The notes: generated by a model from the sequence alone, not told the origin. DNA of 64,000 nucleotides from Psychrobacter arcticus 273-4 (GCF_000012305.1 NC_007204.1:558001-622000), one strand, 5' to 3'. Counted from the stretch's first letter, positions 34,618 through 45,541 are shown. Numbers and translations are program-made.

Positions 34618-35313
34618 ATGGATATCATCTTAGCATCTGGCTCGCCGCGTCGTCGCGAGTTACTAAGTAGAGCGCAACTAGAGTTTACTATTATCAGCGT
34701 CGATATCGATGAAACGCCTTATCAGGATGAGTTGCCCAAAGACTATATTGTCCGTATGGTCGCCGCTAAAGCAGAGGCAGCAGCCACGCAGCTAAATATA
34801 CAGTTAAAGAATAATGAAGCTCACTCATCTAAGTCACTCCTATCTCAGCCCATTATTTTATTGACCTCTGATACGATTGGCGTATTACCAGATGGCAAAA
34901 CAGTCTTGATCAAACCAAGCAATCGCGAAGATGCTTATCATATGTGGCAGCAAATGTCTGATAGCACTCATGAGGTATGGACGGCTGTACAAGCGACGCA
35001 ACTCTCATTGCATTCTAAACATACGGATGAATTCGATACTGAGCCAGTATGGCAAATCATCAATCAGAAACAAATCATTGAACGTACAGAAGTAACTTTT
35101 ATAGCGCTTACCCCAGAGATGATGAGTGATTATTGGGACGGTGGCGAGCCTGCTGATAAAGCAGGTGGCTATGGTATACAAGGACTGGGTGCGGCTTGGG
35201 TTAGCCGTATCAATGGCAGCTATACCAATGTGGTGGGCTTGCCGCTTGCACAAACACTGGCATTGATTAAAGAGATGACCAACACTGCTATGCTTGAAAA
35301 CTTTGATGCCTAA
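34618..35313 (+). CDS. Maf-like nucleoside triphosphate pyrophosphatase
   Basis: This 231-residue protein has the Maf signature SGSPRRRELL near residue 7, VDIDETPY, LTSDTIGVLPDG and GEPADKAGGYGIQG. Maf enzymes hydrolyse dTTP/UTP or modified nucleotides. It is longer than usual (about 200), with insertions near residues 62-78 and 125-150. It sits between mreD and rng as in many relatives. Confidence 0.93.
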   Translation: MDIILASGSPRRRELLSRAQLEFTIISVDIDETPYQDELPKDYIVRMVAAKAEAAATQLNIQLKNNEAHSSKSLLSQPIILLTSDTIGVLPDGKTVLIKPSNREDAYHMWQQMSDSTHEVWTAVQATQLSLHSKHTDEFDTEPVWQIINQKQIIERTEVTFIALTPEMMSDYWDGGEPADKAGGYGIQGLGAAWVSRINGSYTNVVGLPLAQTLALIKEMTNTAMLENFDA

Positions 35314-35524
35314 ATAAAAGATACTTAATAAAGCTTAAATGCTCAAAAAGCTAGAGTAGGGGTATTTATTGATTCAGCTCTGCTTAATATTTAGTTGAGT
35401 ATTAATTCCACTGCACATAATGACACGGTTGTGTCATGGGCAAAAGCAAGTGGCATTTGTTACACTGTCAGGCTACCAAACTATGAATGCTTCACCAGAA
35501 AGCTAAGTGATAAGAGAAAACACT

Positions 35525-37111
35525 ATGTCCGAAGAGCTGCTGATTAATATTAGTCCCATGGAATCCCGTGTCGCCGTATTAGATAACGGTATCTTGGGCG
35601 AGATTTATATTGAGCGTCATCATAAGCTGGGTTTGGTTGGTAATATTTACTTGGGCACAGTGGTGCGTGTTCTGCCGGGTATGCAAGCAGCCTTTGTCGA
35701 TATTGGTCAATCACGTACCGCATTCTTACACGTTAATGATATGCAGCGCGAACCACGTCCAGTCGCAAAAAGCAGCAAGATTGAAAAGACTGATGATGAG
35801 CGCACAATTATAGAGGCGACTGCTGATGATCTAGCCGTCACGCCGCCTGTAGTAAGTACGCAAAGTACAGAAGCCGTACTGATTTCGAAAACCCTTATCC
35901 AGCATCGTCTGCATGAAAGCCAACGTATTTTGGTACAAGTGACCAAAGATCAGCTGGGCAGTAAAGGCGCGCGCTTAACCACCAATATATCGCTACCATC
36001 ACGCTATCTGGTCTATTTGCCATCGAGTGATCATATCGGCATCTCGCAGCGTATTGATGGTGAAGATGAGCGTACTCGCCTCAAGACTGAGCTGAATAGT
36101 CTTATGCAAACCGTCAATCTTAAAGGTGGACTGATTGCGCGTACGGCAGCTGAACGGGTACCTGTCGATAAGCTCGAAGAAGATATTTACTATCTTTTGC
36201 AATTATGGCGGACGATTTGTGCCCGTCACCAAGAGATGAAACAACATCAAAGCTCTGAGCTTATTTATCAAGAATTGTCACTACCGCTACGCTCTATTCG
36301 TGATTTGGTACATGCCGATACCGAAAAAGTGATTATTGATAATGCGCAGATATATGAGCAGGTTAGATACTTTGCCAAAGAATTTGTCCCTTTTGTTTAT
36401 GATAGAATTGTGCATTACACAGCTGAGCAGTCGCTATTTGATGTTCACCGTGTCGAAGATGATTTACGTGATGCGCTCAAACGCCGCGTTGATTTAAAGT
36501 CTGGTGGCTATCTGATTATTGATCAAACCGAAGCGATGACAACTATAGATGTTAATACTGGCTCATTTGTTGGTGGACGTTCACTAGAAGATACCGTCTA
36601 TAAGACTAATCTAGAAGCCACGCACGCGATTGCCCGTCAGCTGCGCCTGCGTAATCTGGGTGGTATCATCATCTTAGACTTTATTGACATGCTTGAGCAG
36701 CAGCATAAAGATGATATCCTTGAGAGCTTGCAGTCACAGCTGGTACAAGATTATGCCAAAACCAAAATCACCCAAGTCAGTGAGCTTGGTTTGGTTGAGA
36801 TGACTCGTAAGCGTACCCGTGAGTCGCTTGGGCAGCAGCTATGTGAGCCGTGCTCGACCTGTCAAGGACGTGGTTTTGTCAAAACAGCTGAAACCGTCTG
36901 CTTTGAGATATTCCGTGAAATTATGCGTTGCGCTCGTACTTACAACTCTCCCAAAAAGTTTACCGTTGTCGCCCATGCAGCTGTGATTGATTTATTACTG
37001 ACTTCAGAGTCGGATACCGTAGCAGATTTAGAGTATCTACTCGGTAGAGTGATTACCTTTGATGTCGAAAATTTATATACCCAAGAGCAATATGATATTG
37101 TGTTGGACTGA
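35525..37111 (+). CDS. rng: Ribonuclease G
   Basis: This 528-residue endonuclease has an N-terminal S1-like RNA-binding domain (GNIYLGTVVRVLPGMQAAFVDIG), acidic DNase-I-like motifs (TTIDVNTGSF and ILDFIDM) and a Zn-link CEPCSTCQGRG. It matures 16S rRNA 5' ends. It lacks the long acidic C-terminal tail of RNase E. The start is the ATG at 35525; a frame open from 35507 also exists. Confidence 0.95.
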   Translation: MSEELLINISPMESRVAVLDNGILGEIYIERHHKLGLVGNIYLGTVVRVLPGMQAAFVDIGQSRTAFLHVNDMQREPRPVAKSSKIEKTDDERTIIEATADDLAVTPPVVSTQSTEAVLISKTLIQHRLHESQRILVQVTKDQLGSKGARLTTNISLPSRYLVYLPSSDHIGISQRIDGEDERTRLKTELNSLMQTVNLKGGLIARTAAERVPVDKLEEDIYYLLQLWRTICARHQEMKQHQSSELIYQELSLPLRSIRDLVHADTEKVIIDNAQIYEQVRYFAKEFVPFVYDRIVHYTAEQSLFDVHRVEDDLRDALKRRVDLKSGGYLIIDQTEAMTTIDVNTGSFVGGRSLEDTVYKTNLEATHAIARQLRLRNLGGIIILDFIDMLEQQHKDDILESLQSQLVQDYAKTKITQVSELGLVEMTRKRTRESLGQQLCEPCSTCQGRGFVKTAETVCFEIFREIMRCARTYNSPKKFTVVAHAAVIDLLLTSESDTVADLEYLLGRVITFDVENLYTQEQYDIVLD

Positions 37112-37300
37112 CATTATGGACTGAGCTTCTCGACTGAATTTTATATTAAGACTTGATATCGAATCATGGAAATTGAGTGCATTTGGTTGAATGGTTTAGC
37201 GTTGCTAGTTAGTAAGCCAATCGATTAAAAATTGAGAGAATTTGGTTTAAAAACCAATATTTATAGTAAATAGTTCTGTATATCATTGTAAATAAGCCTC

Positions 37301-37328
37301 TTGCAATCGTCTGATTATTATGTATAAT
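37301..37328 (+). promoter_or_regulatory. Promoter of the S10 operon
   Basis: TTGCAA (37301-37306) and TATAAT (37323-37328) are 16 nt apart, giving a leader of about 275 nt before rpsJ. Confidence 0.7.
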
Positions 37329-37550
37329 ACACACCACTGAATTATATATGCGCAGCCAATCAAACAGCTGGCGCTATGACAGCTAGAGCATCGTTTCTAG
37401 CACTATTTCATTATGCCTTTGCTGACATCCTATAATGGAAGGGTCGGCGGGGCTTTAAACTATTTTGCTTTTGGCACGCTATAAGTTCCGTTAAAGAACT
37501 CATTCTGGTTAAGAACAGAAGGCCGCTTTAAGTGAATATTTAACCAAACG

Positions 37551-37590
37551 GCTTTTGCTCATATCCTTGCAAAGCAAGAATGGCAAAAGC
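37551..37590 (+). promoter_or_regulatory. S10 leader hairpin, possible L4 target
   Basis: GCTTTTGC and GCAAAAGC (8 bp) enclose CTTGC-AAA-GCAAG (5 bp), a stacked double hairpin ending 22 nt before rpsJ. In E. coli the S10 leader hairpins are controlled by ribosomal protein L4. Here that function is inferred from position. Confidence 0.5.
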
Positions 37591-37611
37591 ACATATTAGG
37601 AGCTTGCTGGC

Positions 37612-37923
37612 ATGGCTAACCAGAGAATCCGTATCCGTCTTAAGTCTTTTGATCATCGTCTGATTGATCAATCTGCACAAGAGATCGTTGATACTGCAAA
37701 GCGCACCGGTGCGCAAGTTTGTGGTCCTGTACCGTTGCCGACTCGTATTGAGCGCTTCAACGTTCTAACTTCACCACACGTAAACAAAGACGCTCGTGAT
37801 CAGTACGAAATCCGTACTCATAAGCGTATGGTTGACATCGTTCAACCTACCGACAAAACTGTGGATGCGCTAATGAAGCTTGACTTGGCGGCGGGTGTTG
37901 ACGTTCAAATTGCTTTGGGTTAA
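37612..37923 (+). CDS. rpsJ: 30S ribosomal protein S10
   Basis: This 103-residue protein has the S10 pattern [14 protein letters not shown] near the start and [13 protein letters not shown] late, with normal length. It forms part of the 30S head and is also a partner of NusB in antitermination. It is the first gene of the S10 operon, with AGGAG upstream. Confidence 0.99.
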   Translation: MANQRIRIRLKSFDHRLIDQSAQEIVDTAKRTGAQVCGPVPLPTRIERFNVLTSPHVNKDARDQYEIRTHKRMVDIVQPTDKTVDALMKLDLAAGVDVQIALG

Positions 37924-37971
37924 TGCACATAAACACCCAACCCATTAATATAAGATATAAAGAGGTCTAAA

Positions 37972-38610
37972 ATGGCGATCGGTTTAGTCGGTAAAAAATG
38001 CGGCATGACCCGTGTCTTCACTGAAGCAGGCGCATCTATCCCTGTAACAGTAGTTGAGATCAGTGCGAACCGTATTACTCAAGTAAAAAATACTGATGTA
38101 GATGGCTATCAAGCCATTCAAGTTACCACAGGTACCCGTCGTGACAGCCGCGTAACAGCCGCACAAAAAGGTCACTTCGCTAAAGCTGGCGTTGCCGCTG
38201 GTCGTGGTGTTTGGGAATTTCGTGCCAATGACAGCGATCTTGAAGGTCGTGAGATTGGTGGTGAGATCCTAGCTGACTTGTTCGAACAAGGTCAGATGGT
38301 TGATGTCACAGGAAGCAGTAAAGGTAAAGGTTTTCAAGGTCCTGTAAAACGTCATAACTTTAGCATGCAAGATGCTACTCATGGTAACTCAGTATCTCAT
38401 CGTGCACATGGTTCAACTGGTCAAAACCAGTCACCAGGTAAAGTATTCAAAGGCAAAAAGATGGCGGGTCAGATGGGTAACAAGCGTGTTACTGTTCAAG
38501 GCCTAGAAGTGATTTCGGTTGATGCCGAAAAAGGGTTACTTGTCATCAAGGGTGCTATCCCAGGTGCCACCGGTGGCGATGTCATCGTACGTCCGTCAGT
38601 CAAAGCCTAA
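37972..38610 (+). CDS. rplC: 50S ribosomal protein L3
   Basis: This 212-residue protein has the L3 start [13 protein letters not shown] and the central [23 protein letters not shown] loop that approaches the peptidyl transferase centre. Its length is normal. It follows rpsJ in the S10 operon. Confidence 0.99.
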   Translation: MAIGLVGKKCGMTRVFTEAGASIPVTVVEISANRITQVKNTDVDGYQAIQVTTGTRRDSRVTAAQKGHFAKAGVAAGRGVWEFRANDSDLEGREIGGEILADLFEQGQMVDVTGSSKGKGFQGPVKRHNFSMQDATHGNSVSHRAHGSTGQNQSPGKVFKGKKMAGQMGNKRVTVQGLEVISVDAEKGLLVIKGAIPGATGGDVIVRPSVKA

Positions 38611-38624
38611 GCAAGGGGATTAAC

Positions 38625-39227
38625 GTGGATTTAAAAACAGTTACAGGGGCGGCAGTTGAGCTTTCTGATACGGCTTTCGGTCGTGAATTCAACGAAGCAC
38701 TAGTGCATCAAGTCGTCACCGCATATCTTGCTGGTGCTCGCCAAGGTACACGCGCTCAAAAAACCCGTGCCGAAGTTTCTGGTGGTGGCATTAAGCCATG
38801 GCGCCAAAAAGGTACTGGTCGTGCTCGTGCAGGTTCTATTCGTAGCCCAATCTGGCGTGGGGGCGGTCGTGCATTCGCGGCTAAGCCACAAGATTGGTCA
38901 CAGAAAGTTAACCGTAAGATGTATCGCGGTGCGATGCAGTGTATCCTAGCCGAATTGATTCGCCAAGAGCGTCTGATTTTGGTTGAAGAGATAAGCGTTT
39001 CTGGTCCTAAGACCAAAGAGCTGATCGCAAAGTTAAATGAGCTTGGTGCACCTCGTGCATTGATCGTCACTAAAGAAGTTGACGAGAACTTATACTTAGC
39101 TGCTCGCAACATCCCACATGTCAATGTACTTGATACAAGTGAAGTGGATCCAGTGAGCTTGATTGCTTTTGACAAAGTAATCATGTCAGTTGAAGCTGCG
39201 AAACAATTTGAGGAAGCACTAGCATGA
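38625..39227 (+). CDS. rplD: 50S ribosomal protein L4
   Basis: This 200-residue protein has the Arg/Gly-rich extended loop ([31 protein letters not shown]) that lines the exit tunnel. In E. coli it represses its own operon. The frame begins at GTG 38625 and overlaps rplW by 4 nt. Confidence 0.98.
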
Positions 39228-39574
39228 ACAACGCAAGACTTTATCAGATCCTAAGAGGACCTGTATTCTCAGAGAAATCTCAAATGCTTGGCGACTCACT
39301 TGGTGTGCAGGTATTTAAAATTGACTCTAAGGCTACTAAGCTTGAAGTTAAGAAAGCAGTTGAGATGATGTTTGAAGGTGTTGAAGTTTTAAAAGTAAAC
39401 ACATTGAATGTTAAAGGTAAGACAAAGCGTTTTGGTAAAAGTATCGGCCGTCGTAACGACTATAAAAAAGCCTATGTTACCTTAAAAGCTGGTCAAGATG
39501 TACAAATGGCTGATGCTGGTGAAGAGGTCGCAAATACGACTGCTTCTACTAGTGAAACAGCGAATAACGAATAA
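39224..39574 (+). CDS. rplW: 50S ribosomal protein L23
   Basis: This 116-residue protein has the L23 core ([35 protein letters not shown]). An extra acidic and Thr/Ser-rich tail (about residues 95-116) makes it longer than the roughly 100 residues of E. coli. It sits at the tunnel exit, the docking point for trigger factor and SRP. Confidence 0.98.
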
Positions 39575-39585
39575 GGATTACACTC

Positions 39586-40413
39586 ATGCCTATCGTAAGA
39601 GCAAAGCCAACATCACCAGGCCGTCGTTTTGTTGAAAAAGTAGTGCATCCACACCTTTATAAAGGTCGTCCGTTTGCAGCGCTTCTAGAATCAAAAAGCA
39701 AGACCGGTGGTCGTAACAATAATGGTCGTATCACTACTCGTCACATCGGCGGTGGTCATAAGCAACATTATCGTATTATCGATTTCAAACGTACTAAAGA
39801 CAATATCCCAGCAACGGTAGAGCGTATTGAATACGATCCTAACCGTACTGCTCATATTGCTTTGCTTAAGTACGCTGACGGCGAACGTCGTTATATTATC
39901 GCTGCTAAAAAGCAAGCAGTTGGCGATACTGTAATGTCAGGTGAATTATCACCAATTCGTCCAGGTAACTGTTTACCGCTGAAAAACATACCACTAGGTA
40001 CTGTGATCCATAATATCGAACTTAAAATCGGTAAAGGCGCACAGATGGCTCGTGCTGCGGGTGCTAGCGTTCAGCTACTAGGTCGTGACGGTATTTACGC
40101 AATTCTTCGTTTGCGTTCTGGCGAAACTCGCCGCGTACACGTAAATTGCCGTGCTGTTATCGGTGAAGTTTCTAATACTGAAAACAACTTGAAATCACTT
40201 GGTAAAGCCGGTGCTTCACGTTGGAGAGGTATTCGTCCTTCTGTTCGTGGTGTCGCGATGAACCCGGTTGATCACCCACACGGTGGTGGTGAAGGTCGTA
40301 ATAAAGGTCGCCATCCTACTAGCCCTTGGGGTCAGAAGTCTAAAGGACTTAAAACGCGTAACAATAAGCGTACTGACAGTATGATCATCCGCCGCCGCGC
40401 CAAGAAGAAATAA
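39586..40413 (+). CDS. rplB: 50S ribosomal protein L2
   Basis: This 275-residue protein has the [10 protein letters not shown] start and the late [19 protein letters not shown] loop, with the essential His near the peptidyl transferase centre. Length is normal. Confidence 0.99.
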   Translation: MPIVRAKPTSPGRRFVEKVVHPHLYKGRPFAALLESKSKTGGRNNNGRITTRHIGGGHKQHYRIIDFKRTKDNIPATVERIEYDPNRTAHIALLKYADGERRYIIAAKKQAVGDTVMSGELSPIRPGNCLPLKNIPLGTVIHNIELKIGKGAQMARAAGASVQLLGRDGIYAILRLRSGETRRVHVNCRAVIGEVSNTENNLKSLGKAGASRWRGIRPSVRGVAMNPVDHPHGGGEGRNKGRHPTSPWGQKSKGLKTRNNKRTDSMIIRRRAKKK

Positions 40414-40425
40414 AGGAAGAATTTC

Positions 40426-40701
40426 ATGCCTCGTTCATTGAAAAAAGGTCCATTCATAGACGCGCATTTATTTGCTAAAGTTGAAACTGCATTAGAAACC
40501 AACTCACGCAAACCAATTAAAACTTGGTCGCGCCGCTCGATGATTCTGCCACAAATGGTTGGCCTAACTTTATCTGTTCACAATGGCCGTACTCATGTAC
40601 CGGTTATCGTGAGTGAACAGATGGTTGGTCATAAACTAGGTGAATTTGCCCCGACTCGTACATATCGTGGTCACGGCATTGACAAGAAAGCTAAGAGATA
40701 A
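40426..40701 (+). CDS. rpsS: 30S ribosomal protein S19
   Basis: This 91-residue protein shows the S19 pattern [14 protein letters not shown] and [13 protein letters not shown], with ETRTYRGHG-like end ([11 protein letters not shown]). It lies in the 30S head near the A-site finger. Confidence 0.99.
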
Positions 40702-40711
40702 GGTGCTTACC

Positions 40712-41041
40712 ATGGAAGTAACTGCAAAATTACGCGGTGCCGCCATATCGGCACAAAAAGTTAGACTCGTTGCTGATGAAGTTCGTGGCAAATCTATTGA
40801 GCGTGCTTTGGATATCCTAACGTATAGCAATAAAAAAGGCGCGGTTTTTGTTAAGAAATGTCTTAACTCAGCCATCGCCAATGCTGAAAACAACAACGGT
40901 TTAGATATCGATACCCTTAAAGTATCAACCATCTACGTTGATGAAGGCATTACGCTAAAACGTATCCTACCACGTGCTAAAGGTCGCGCTGATCGTATCA
41001 GCAAGCGTACCTGTCACATCACTATAAAGGTAGGGGAATAA
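40712..41041 (+). CDS. rplV: 50S ribosomal protein L22
   Basis: This 109-residue protein starts at ATG 40712 ([18 protein letters not shown]). Upstream extension falls within rpsS and is rejected. The late [17 protein letters not shown] segment forms the tunnel beta hairpin, the usual macrolide site. Confidence 0.98.
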
Positions 41042-41044
41042 GTT

Positions 41045-41773
41045 ATGGGACAAAAAGTACATCCAATCGGAATTCGTCTTGGTGTTGTAAAAAAGCATAA
41101 CGCAAACTGGTATGCTAGCCCTAAACAATACTCAGAATACCTAATCAACGACATTCAGGTTCGTGAATATCTGCGCAAGAAACTAGATAGTGCTATGATT
41201 AGCAAGATCATGATCGAGCGTCCTACTGGTGCTGCTAAGATTACCATCGCCACTGCGCGTCCTGGTATCGTTATCGGTAAGAAAGGCGAAGATATTGAAA
41301 GACTTCAAAAAGAATTGACCAAAATGATGGGCGTACCTGCTCAGGTCAACATTGAAGAAATCACCTCGCCTGATCTTGATGCTCATTTGGTAGCGGAAGG
41401 TATCGCAAGCCAGCTTGAGCGTCGTGTTATGTTCCGTCGTGCTATGAAGCGCGCCGTACAGAACAGTATGCGTTCAGGTGCTAAAGGTATTAAAGTTGAG
41501 CTGTCTGGCCGTCTTGGCGGTGCTGAGATTGCTCGTACTGAATGGTACCGTGAAGGTCGTGTGCCACTGCATACACTACGCGCTGATATCGACTATTCGT
41601 CAGTACGTGCAGAAACCACTTACGGCACTATCGGTGTAAAAGTTTGGATTTTCCGTGGTGAAATTCTTGACGGTATGAACAGTGTTTATAACCCCGTTAA
41701 AGAAGAGCAGACTCGTGCGCCAAAACGCCGTGGTCGTGGAAACGGAAACCGTCGAAACACAGACAGAGGTTAA
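41045..41773 (+). CDS. rpsC: 30S ribosomal protein S3
   Basis: This 242-residue protein has the KH domain with [16 protein letters not shown] and the start [13 protein letters not shown] basic Arg/Gly/Asn-rich tail (about residues 218-242) extends it. It is part of the mRNA entry helicase site. Confidence 0.98.
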
Positions 41774-41776
41774 ACT

Positions 41777-42190
41777 ATGTTACAGCCAAAACGTACCAAG
41801 TTTCGTAAAATGCACAAAGGTCGTAACACTGGGCTAGCTCATCGTGGAAGCACCGTTGCATTCGGACAAATTGGTCTAAAATCTTTGACTCGTGGTCGTA
41901 TGACTGCCCGTCAAATTGAAGCAGCACGTCGTACCATCACTCGTAAAATTAAGCGTGGTGGTAAGATTTGGATTCGTGTTTTCCCAGACAAACCAATTAC
42001 CAATAAACCATTAGAAGTACGTATGGGTAAAGGTAAAGGTCCTGTAGAATATTGGGTATGCGAAATCAAACCTGGTAAAATACTATATGAACTTGAAGGG
42101 ATTTCAGAAGAGCTTGCTCGCGAAGCGTTAACGCTTGCTGCATCAAAACTGCCCTTTAAAACTACCATTGTTAAGCGGACGATAATGTAA
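41777..42190 (+). CDS. rplP: 50S ribosomal protein L16
   Basis: This 137-residue protein has the L16 pattern [16 protein letters not shown], with [13 protein letters not shown] and a late [19 protein letters not shown]. It binds near the tRNA elbow sites. Its stop shares one base with the rpmC start. Confidence 0.98.
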
Positions 42191-42387
42191 TGAAGATCAG
42201 TGAATTACGTGATAAATCATTAGAAGAACTGACCCAGTTACTTGATGAAAAGCAACTTGATGCTTTCCGTATTCGTATGGCTAAAGCAACTGGTCAGTTG
42301 GGGAATACCCATGAAGTACGTGTCAATCGTCGTGCGATTGCCCAGCTTCAGACTTTGATTAACGAGAAACAACGAGGCGACTCATGA
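42190..42387 (+). CDS. rpmC: 50S ribosomal protein L29
   Basis: This 65-residue helical protein opens [18 protein letters not shown] and has the [24 protein letters not shown] helix pair of L29. It overlaps rplP by 1 nt and rpsQ by 4 nt. Confidence 0.98.
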
Positions 42388-42659
42388 GCGATAACAATCA
42401 AGCAACGAGCAATGCTAGTGTTCTGACAGGACGAGTTGTCAGTGACAAGATGGACAAGTCCATCACGGTTTTGATTGAGCGTCTGGTTCGTCATCCTTTA
42501 TATGGCAAGCAGCTTCGTCGTTCTACTAAGATCAAAGCACATGATGAGAATAATGTTTGCCAACAAGGCGACCTTGTCCGCATCAAAGAAACGCGTCCAA
42601 TCTCAAAAACCAAGTCTTGGACTTTGGTTGATGTGGTTGAAAAAGTAGAAAAAATCTAA
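42384..42659 (+). CDS. rpsQ: 30S ribosomal protein S17
   Basis: This 91-residue protein has the S17 pattern [20 protein letters not shown] and [19 protein letters not shown]. It is the last gene before a 181-nt gap with the spc promoter. Confidence 0.98.
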
Positions 42660-42664
42660 GTAAA

Positions 42665-42693
42665 TTGCATTAAAAGCCAGAAGCTGTTAAAAT
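42665..42693 (+). promoter_or_regulatory. Promoter of the spc operon
   Basis: TTGCAT (42665-42670) and TAAAAT (42688-42693) are 17 nt apart, in the gap between rpsQ and rplN. The position matches the separate spc promoter of enterics. Confidence 0.65.
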
Positions 42694-42840
42694 AGCTGCC
42701 TTTTTAAGGACACTGATTGCGCCGAGCGTATATCACTCACATTAAGAGTAGCAGCGGTTATTAATATTAAAATGCCGACTACTCATACTGTGCTAGCGGC
42801 AGCAACTGGTTTTTATTGCTCATACGTGTGGAGTAACGCT

Positions 42841-43209
42841 ATGATTCAGGTTGAATCTATGCTGGAAGTTGCAGATAATAGCGGTGCAAGACGAGTTCAG
42901 TGCATTAAAGTACTGGGTGGCTCTCATCGTCGTTATGCATCAGTTGGCGACATTATTAAAGTAACGGTTAAAGAAGCCATTCCTCGCGGTCGTGTTAAAA
43001 AAGGCGACGTGATGAATGCGGTAGTTGTACGTACCAAAAAAGGCGTTCGTCGTCCTGATGGTTCGGTATTACGTTTTGACGACAATGCTGCGGTATTGTT
43101 GAACCAAAACAAAGCGCCGATTGCAACTCGTATTTTTGGACCGGTAACTCGTGAACTACGTGGTGATCAGTTTATGAAAATTGTATCACTAGCACCAGAA
43201 GTATTGTGA
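42841..43209 (+). CDS. rplN: 50S ribosomal protein L14
   Basis: This 122-residue protein starts at ATG 42841 ([18 protein letters not shown]), the usual L14 N-terminus. An open frame upstream from 42772 is not part of L14. It heads the spc operon. Confidence 0.98.
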   Translation: MIQVESMLEVADNSGARRVQCIKVLGGSHRRYASVGDIIKVTVKEAIPRGRVKKGDVMNAVVVRTKKGVRRPDGSVLRFDDNAAVLLNQNKAPIATRIFGPVTRELRGDQFMKIVSLAPEVL

Positions 43210-43217
43210 GGTAATCC

Positions 43218-43535
43218 ATGTCAAAATTACGTAAAGGCGATACAGTTATCGTGATTGCTGGGAAAGACAAAGGCAAGCAAGGTACTGTACAAGCTGTAAA
43301 AAACGATCGTATTAAAGTTGAAGGCATTAATATTGTCACTAAACATCAGAAGCCAAATCAGGCAACTGGCGTTGAAGGTGGCATTCTTAAGCAAGAAGCT
43401 TTTCTGCATATCTCAAATGTCGCAATTTTAAATGCGCAAACCCAAAAAGCTGATCGTATTACTTATCAATTCGGCGAAGACGGCAAGAAACAACGCGTCT
43501 ATCGTTCGAACGGTGAAGTAGTGGCGACTGCGTAA
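43218..43535 (+). CDS. rplX: 50S ribosomal protein L24
   Basis: This 105-residue protein has a KOW motif (RKGDTVIVIAGKDKGKQGTV) and the ITKHQKP-like loop (NIVTKHQKPNQ). It helps start 50S assembly. Confidence 0.98.
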   Translation: MSKLRKGDTVIVIAGKDKGKQGTVQAVKNDRIKVEGINIVTKHQKPNQATGVEGGILKQEAFLHISNVAILNAQTQKADRITYQFGEDGKKQRVYRSNGEVVATA

Positions 43536-43556
43536 GACACTAAGGGTGTAATGGTA

Positions 43557-44093
43557 ATGGCAAGATTAAAATCTTTATATAACGAAGAATTAAAACAGCA
43601 AATCAAAGAAGAGCTTGGTTTAGCGAATGTGATGCAAGTGCCTAAAATCACTAAAATCACACTAAATATGGGTGTAGGCGGCGCGTCTCAAGACAAGAAA
43701 TTGCTTGAAGGTGCAGTAGCTGACATGACCGCTATCGCTGGTCAAAAACCTGTAGTCACCAAAGCGCGTAAATCGGTTGCTGGCTTTAAAATTCGTGAAG
43801 AATGGCCAATTGGCTGTAAAGTAACGCTACGCGGTGAGCAAATGTACGAATTTTTAGATCGTCTCGTTGCCATTGCAATTCCTCGTATTCGTGATTTCCG
43901 TGGTTTTTCTCCTAAAGCCTTTGACGGACGTGGTAACTACTCATTGGGTATCAAAGAACAAATCGTATTCCCAGAAGTAGACTTTGACAAGATTGATCGT
44001 ATCCGTGGTATGGATGTCACAATCACCACGTCAGCTCAATCTGATGAAGAAGGTCGTGCGTTGCTTAAAGCTTTCGGCTTCCCATTTAAATAA
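43557..44093 (+). CDS. rplE: 50S ribosomal protein L5
   Basis: This 178-residue protein begins [19 protein letters not shown] from the ATG at 43557. An ATG two codons earlier is also possible. It has the L5 motifs [13 protein letters not shown] and [19 protein letters not shown]. It binds 5S rRNA. Confidence 0.98.
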   Translation: MARLKSLYNEELKQQIKEELGLANVMQVPKITKITLNMGVGGASQDKKLLEGAVADMTAIAGQKPVVTKARKSVAGFKIREEWPIGCKVTLRGEQMYEFLDRLVAIAIPRIRDFRGFSPKAFDGRGNYSLGIKEQIVFPEVDFDKIDRIRGMDVTITTSAQSDEEGRALLKAFGFPFK

Positions 44094-44105
44094 GGTAAAG
44101 ACGTT

Positions 44106-44411
44106 ATGGCAAAGAAGAGCATGATTAACCGCGAATTAAAGCGCGAAAAAATGGTTGCTAAGTACGCTGATAAGCGTATCAAGCTAAAAGAAACTATCAG
44201 TGATATGACTGCAAGTGACGAAACTCGTATGGAAGCGATGCTAGAGCTACAAGCTTTACCACGCAACGCATCACCAGTACGTCTGCGCAATCGTTGTGCT
44301 ATCACGGGTCGTCCTCACGGTTACTTCCGCAAGTTTGGCTTATCACGCAATATGCTGCGTGAGCGTGTCATGCAAGGCGATGTGCCTGGTGTTCGTAAAG
44401 CAAGCTGGTAA
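44106..44411 (+). CDS. rpsN: 30S ribosomal protein S14, zinc-independent form
   Basis: This 101-residue protein is the long S14 type, ending [20 protein letters not shown]. The paired CxxC motifs of the short zinc form are missing. It is part of the 30S head. Confidence 0.98.
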   Translation: MAKKSMINRELKREKMVAKYADKRIKLKETISDMTASDETRMEAMLELQALPRNASPVRLRNRCAITGRPHGYFRKFGLSRNMLRERVMQGDVPGVRKASW

Positions 44412-44422
44412 GGGGTAACTAT

Positions 44423-44821
44423 ATGAGTATGCAAGATACCGTTGGGGATATGCTAACCCGTATTCGTAACGCACAAATGGCTAATAAAGTATCGGTAGCA
44501 ATGCCGAGCTCTAAGCTACGCAAATCAATCGCTGATTTGTTGGTTAACGAAGGTTACGTTGCTAGCGCTGTTGTTACTGAAGAAAACAACAATAAAGCAA
44601 CTTTAACCATCGTATTAAAATACTTCGAAGGCAAAGCTGTCATCGAAACGATTCAACGTTTTAGCCGTCCTGGTTTACGCCAGCATCGCGGTAAAGACGC
44701 TATCCCTACTGTTAAGCAAGGTATGGGTGTTGCTATCGTATCAACCAGCCAAGGTATCATGAGCGATCGTGCTGCACGCGCTGCTGGTATCGGTGGTGAA
44801 ATCGTCGCATTTGTAGCGTAA
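44423..44821 (+). CDS. rpsH: 30S ribosomal protein S8
   Basis: This 132-residue protein has the start [16 protein letters not shown] and the end [32 protein letters not shown]-like conserved strand. It binds the central 16S domain and in E. coli represses the spc operon. Confidence 0.98.
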   Translation: MSMQDTVGDMLTRIRNAQMANKVSVAMPSSKLRKSIADLLVNEGYVASAVVTEENNNKATLTIVLKYFEGKAVIETIQRFSRPGLRQHRGKDAIPTVKQGMGVAIVSTSQGIMSDRAARAAGIGGEIVAFVA

Positions 44822-44927
44822 GCTATACGACGATAAAGTCTATTTGACGTTTGTTAGACCTCTATCAACCTAATAATGATTAATTATTTAACATTGGTAG
44901 GTGTCTAACGCGCTCAACTATGCTAAG

Positions 44928-44957
44928 CTAACACGCTTTTTAGCCTGTTAGTTTTTT
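44928..44957 (+). terminator. Attenuator-like hairpin between rpsH and rplF
   Basis: CTAACA and TGTTAG pair around a 12-nt loop, followed by six T residues. It lies in an unusual 175-nt gap inside the spc operon and may lower downstream transcription. Confidence 0.4.
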
Positions 44958-44996
44958 CGCTAATATAAAGAAGTTAATTTTCTAAGGAATACTCCT

Positions 44997-45530
44997 ATGT
45001 CTCGTGTGGCTAAAGCCCCAGTGACGCTGCCAAACGGCGTAAGCGTTACTTTGAACGATCGGCAGGTCGAAGTTAAAGGCAAGAATGGCAATATGTCTTT
45101 ACGCCTGCATGAATTGGTCGAGCTGAAACAGGAAGATGATCTAATCATTTTCTCACCTACAGTCGATTCAAAAGAAGCTATGATGCATGCTGGCACCATG
45201 CGCTCTTTACTAAACAACTTAGTAATAGGCGTTAACGAAGGCTTTGAAAAACGTCTTCTGTTAATTGGTGTTGGTTATCGTGCACAAGCTACTGGTAATA
45301 AAGTAACGCTAAACGTTGGTTACTCACACCCAGTAGAATATACGTTACCTGAAGGTGTATCAGCTGAAACCCCAACGCAAACTGAAATCGTTTTAAAATC
45401 AAACGATAAGCAGCAGCTTGGTCAAGCAGCGGCTAATATCCGCGGTTTCCGCCCACCTGAGCCTTATAAAGGTAAAGGTATTCGTTATAGTGACGAGCAT
45501 GTGATTCGCAAAGAAGCCAAGAAAAAATAA
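44997..45530 (+). CDS. rplF: 50S ribosomal protein L6
   Basis: This 177-residue protein has the L6 pattern [16 protein letters not shown] and the late [14 protein letters not shown]. It is near the GTPase centre. Confidence 0.98.
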   Translation: MSRVAKAPVTLPNGVSVTLNDRQVEVKGKNGNMSLRLHELVELKQEDDLIIFSPTVDSKEAMMHAGTMRSLLNNLVIGVNEGFEKRLLLIGVGYRAQATGNKVTLNVGYSHPVEYTLPEGVSAETPTQTEIVLKSNDKQQLGQAAANIRGFRPPEPYKGKGIRYSDEHVIRKEAKKK

Positions 45531-45541
45531 GGTGAGTTGAA

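Larger units (their letters stand above)
37112..37611 (+). other. rng-rpsJ intergenic region with the S10 leader
   Basis: This 500-bp region includes the S10 promoter, several hairpins (GTTC/GAAC near 37486, GCCG/CGGC near 37523-37552) and the double hairpin at 37551-37590. No gene is seen. It resembles the regulated leader of S10 operons. Confidence 0.7.
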
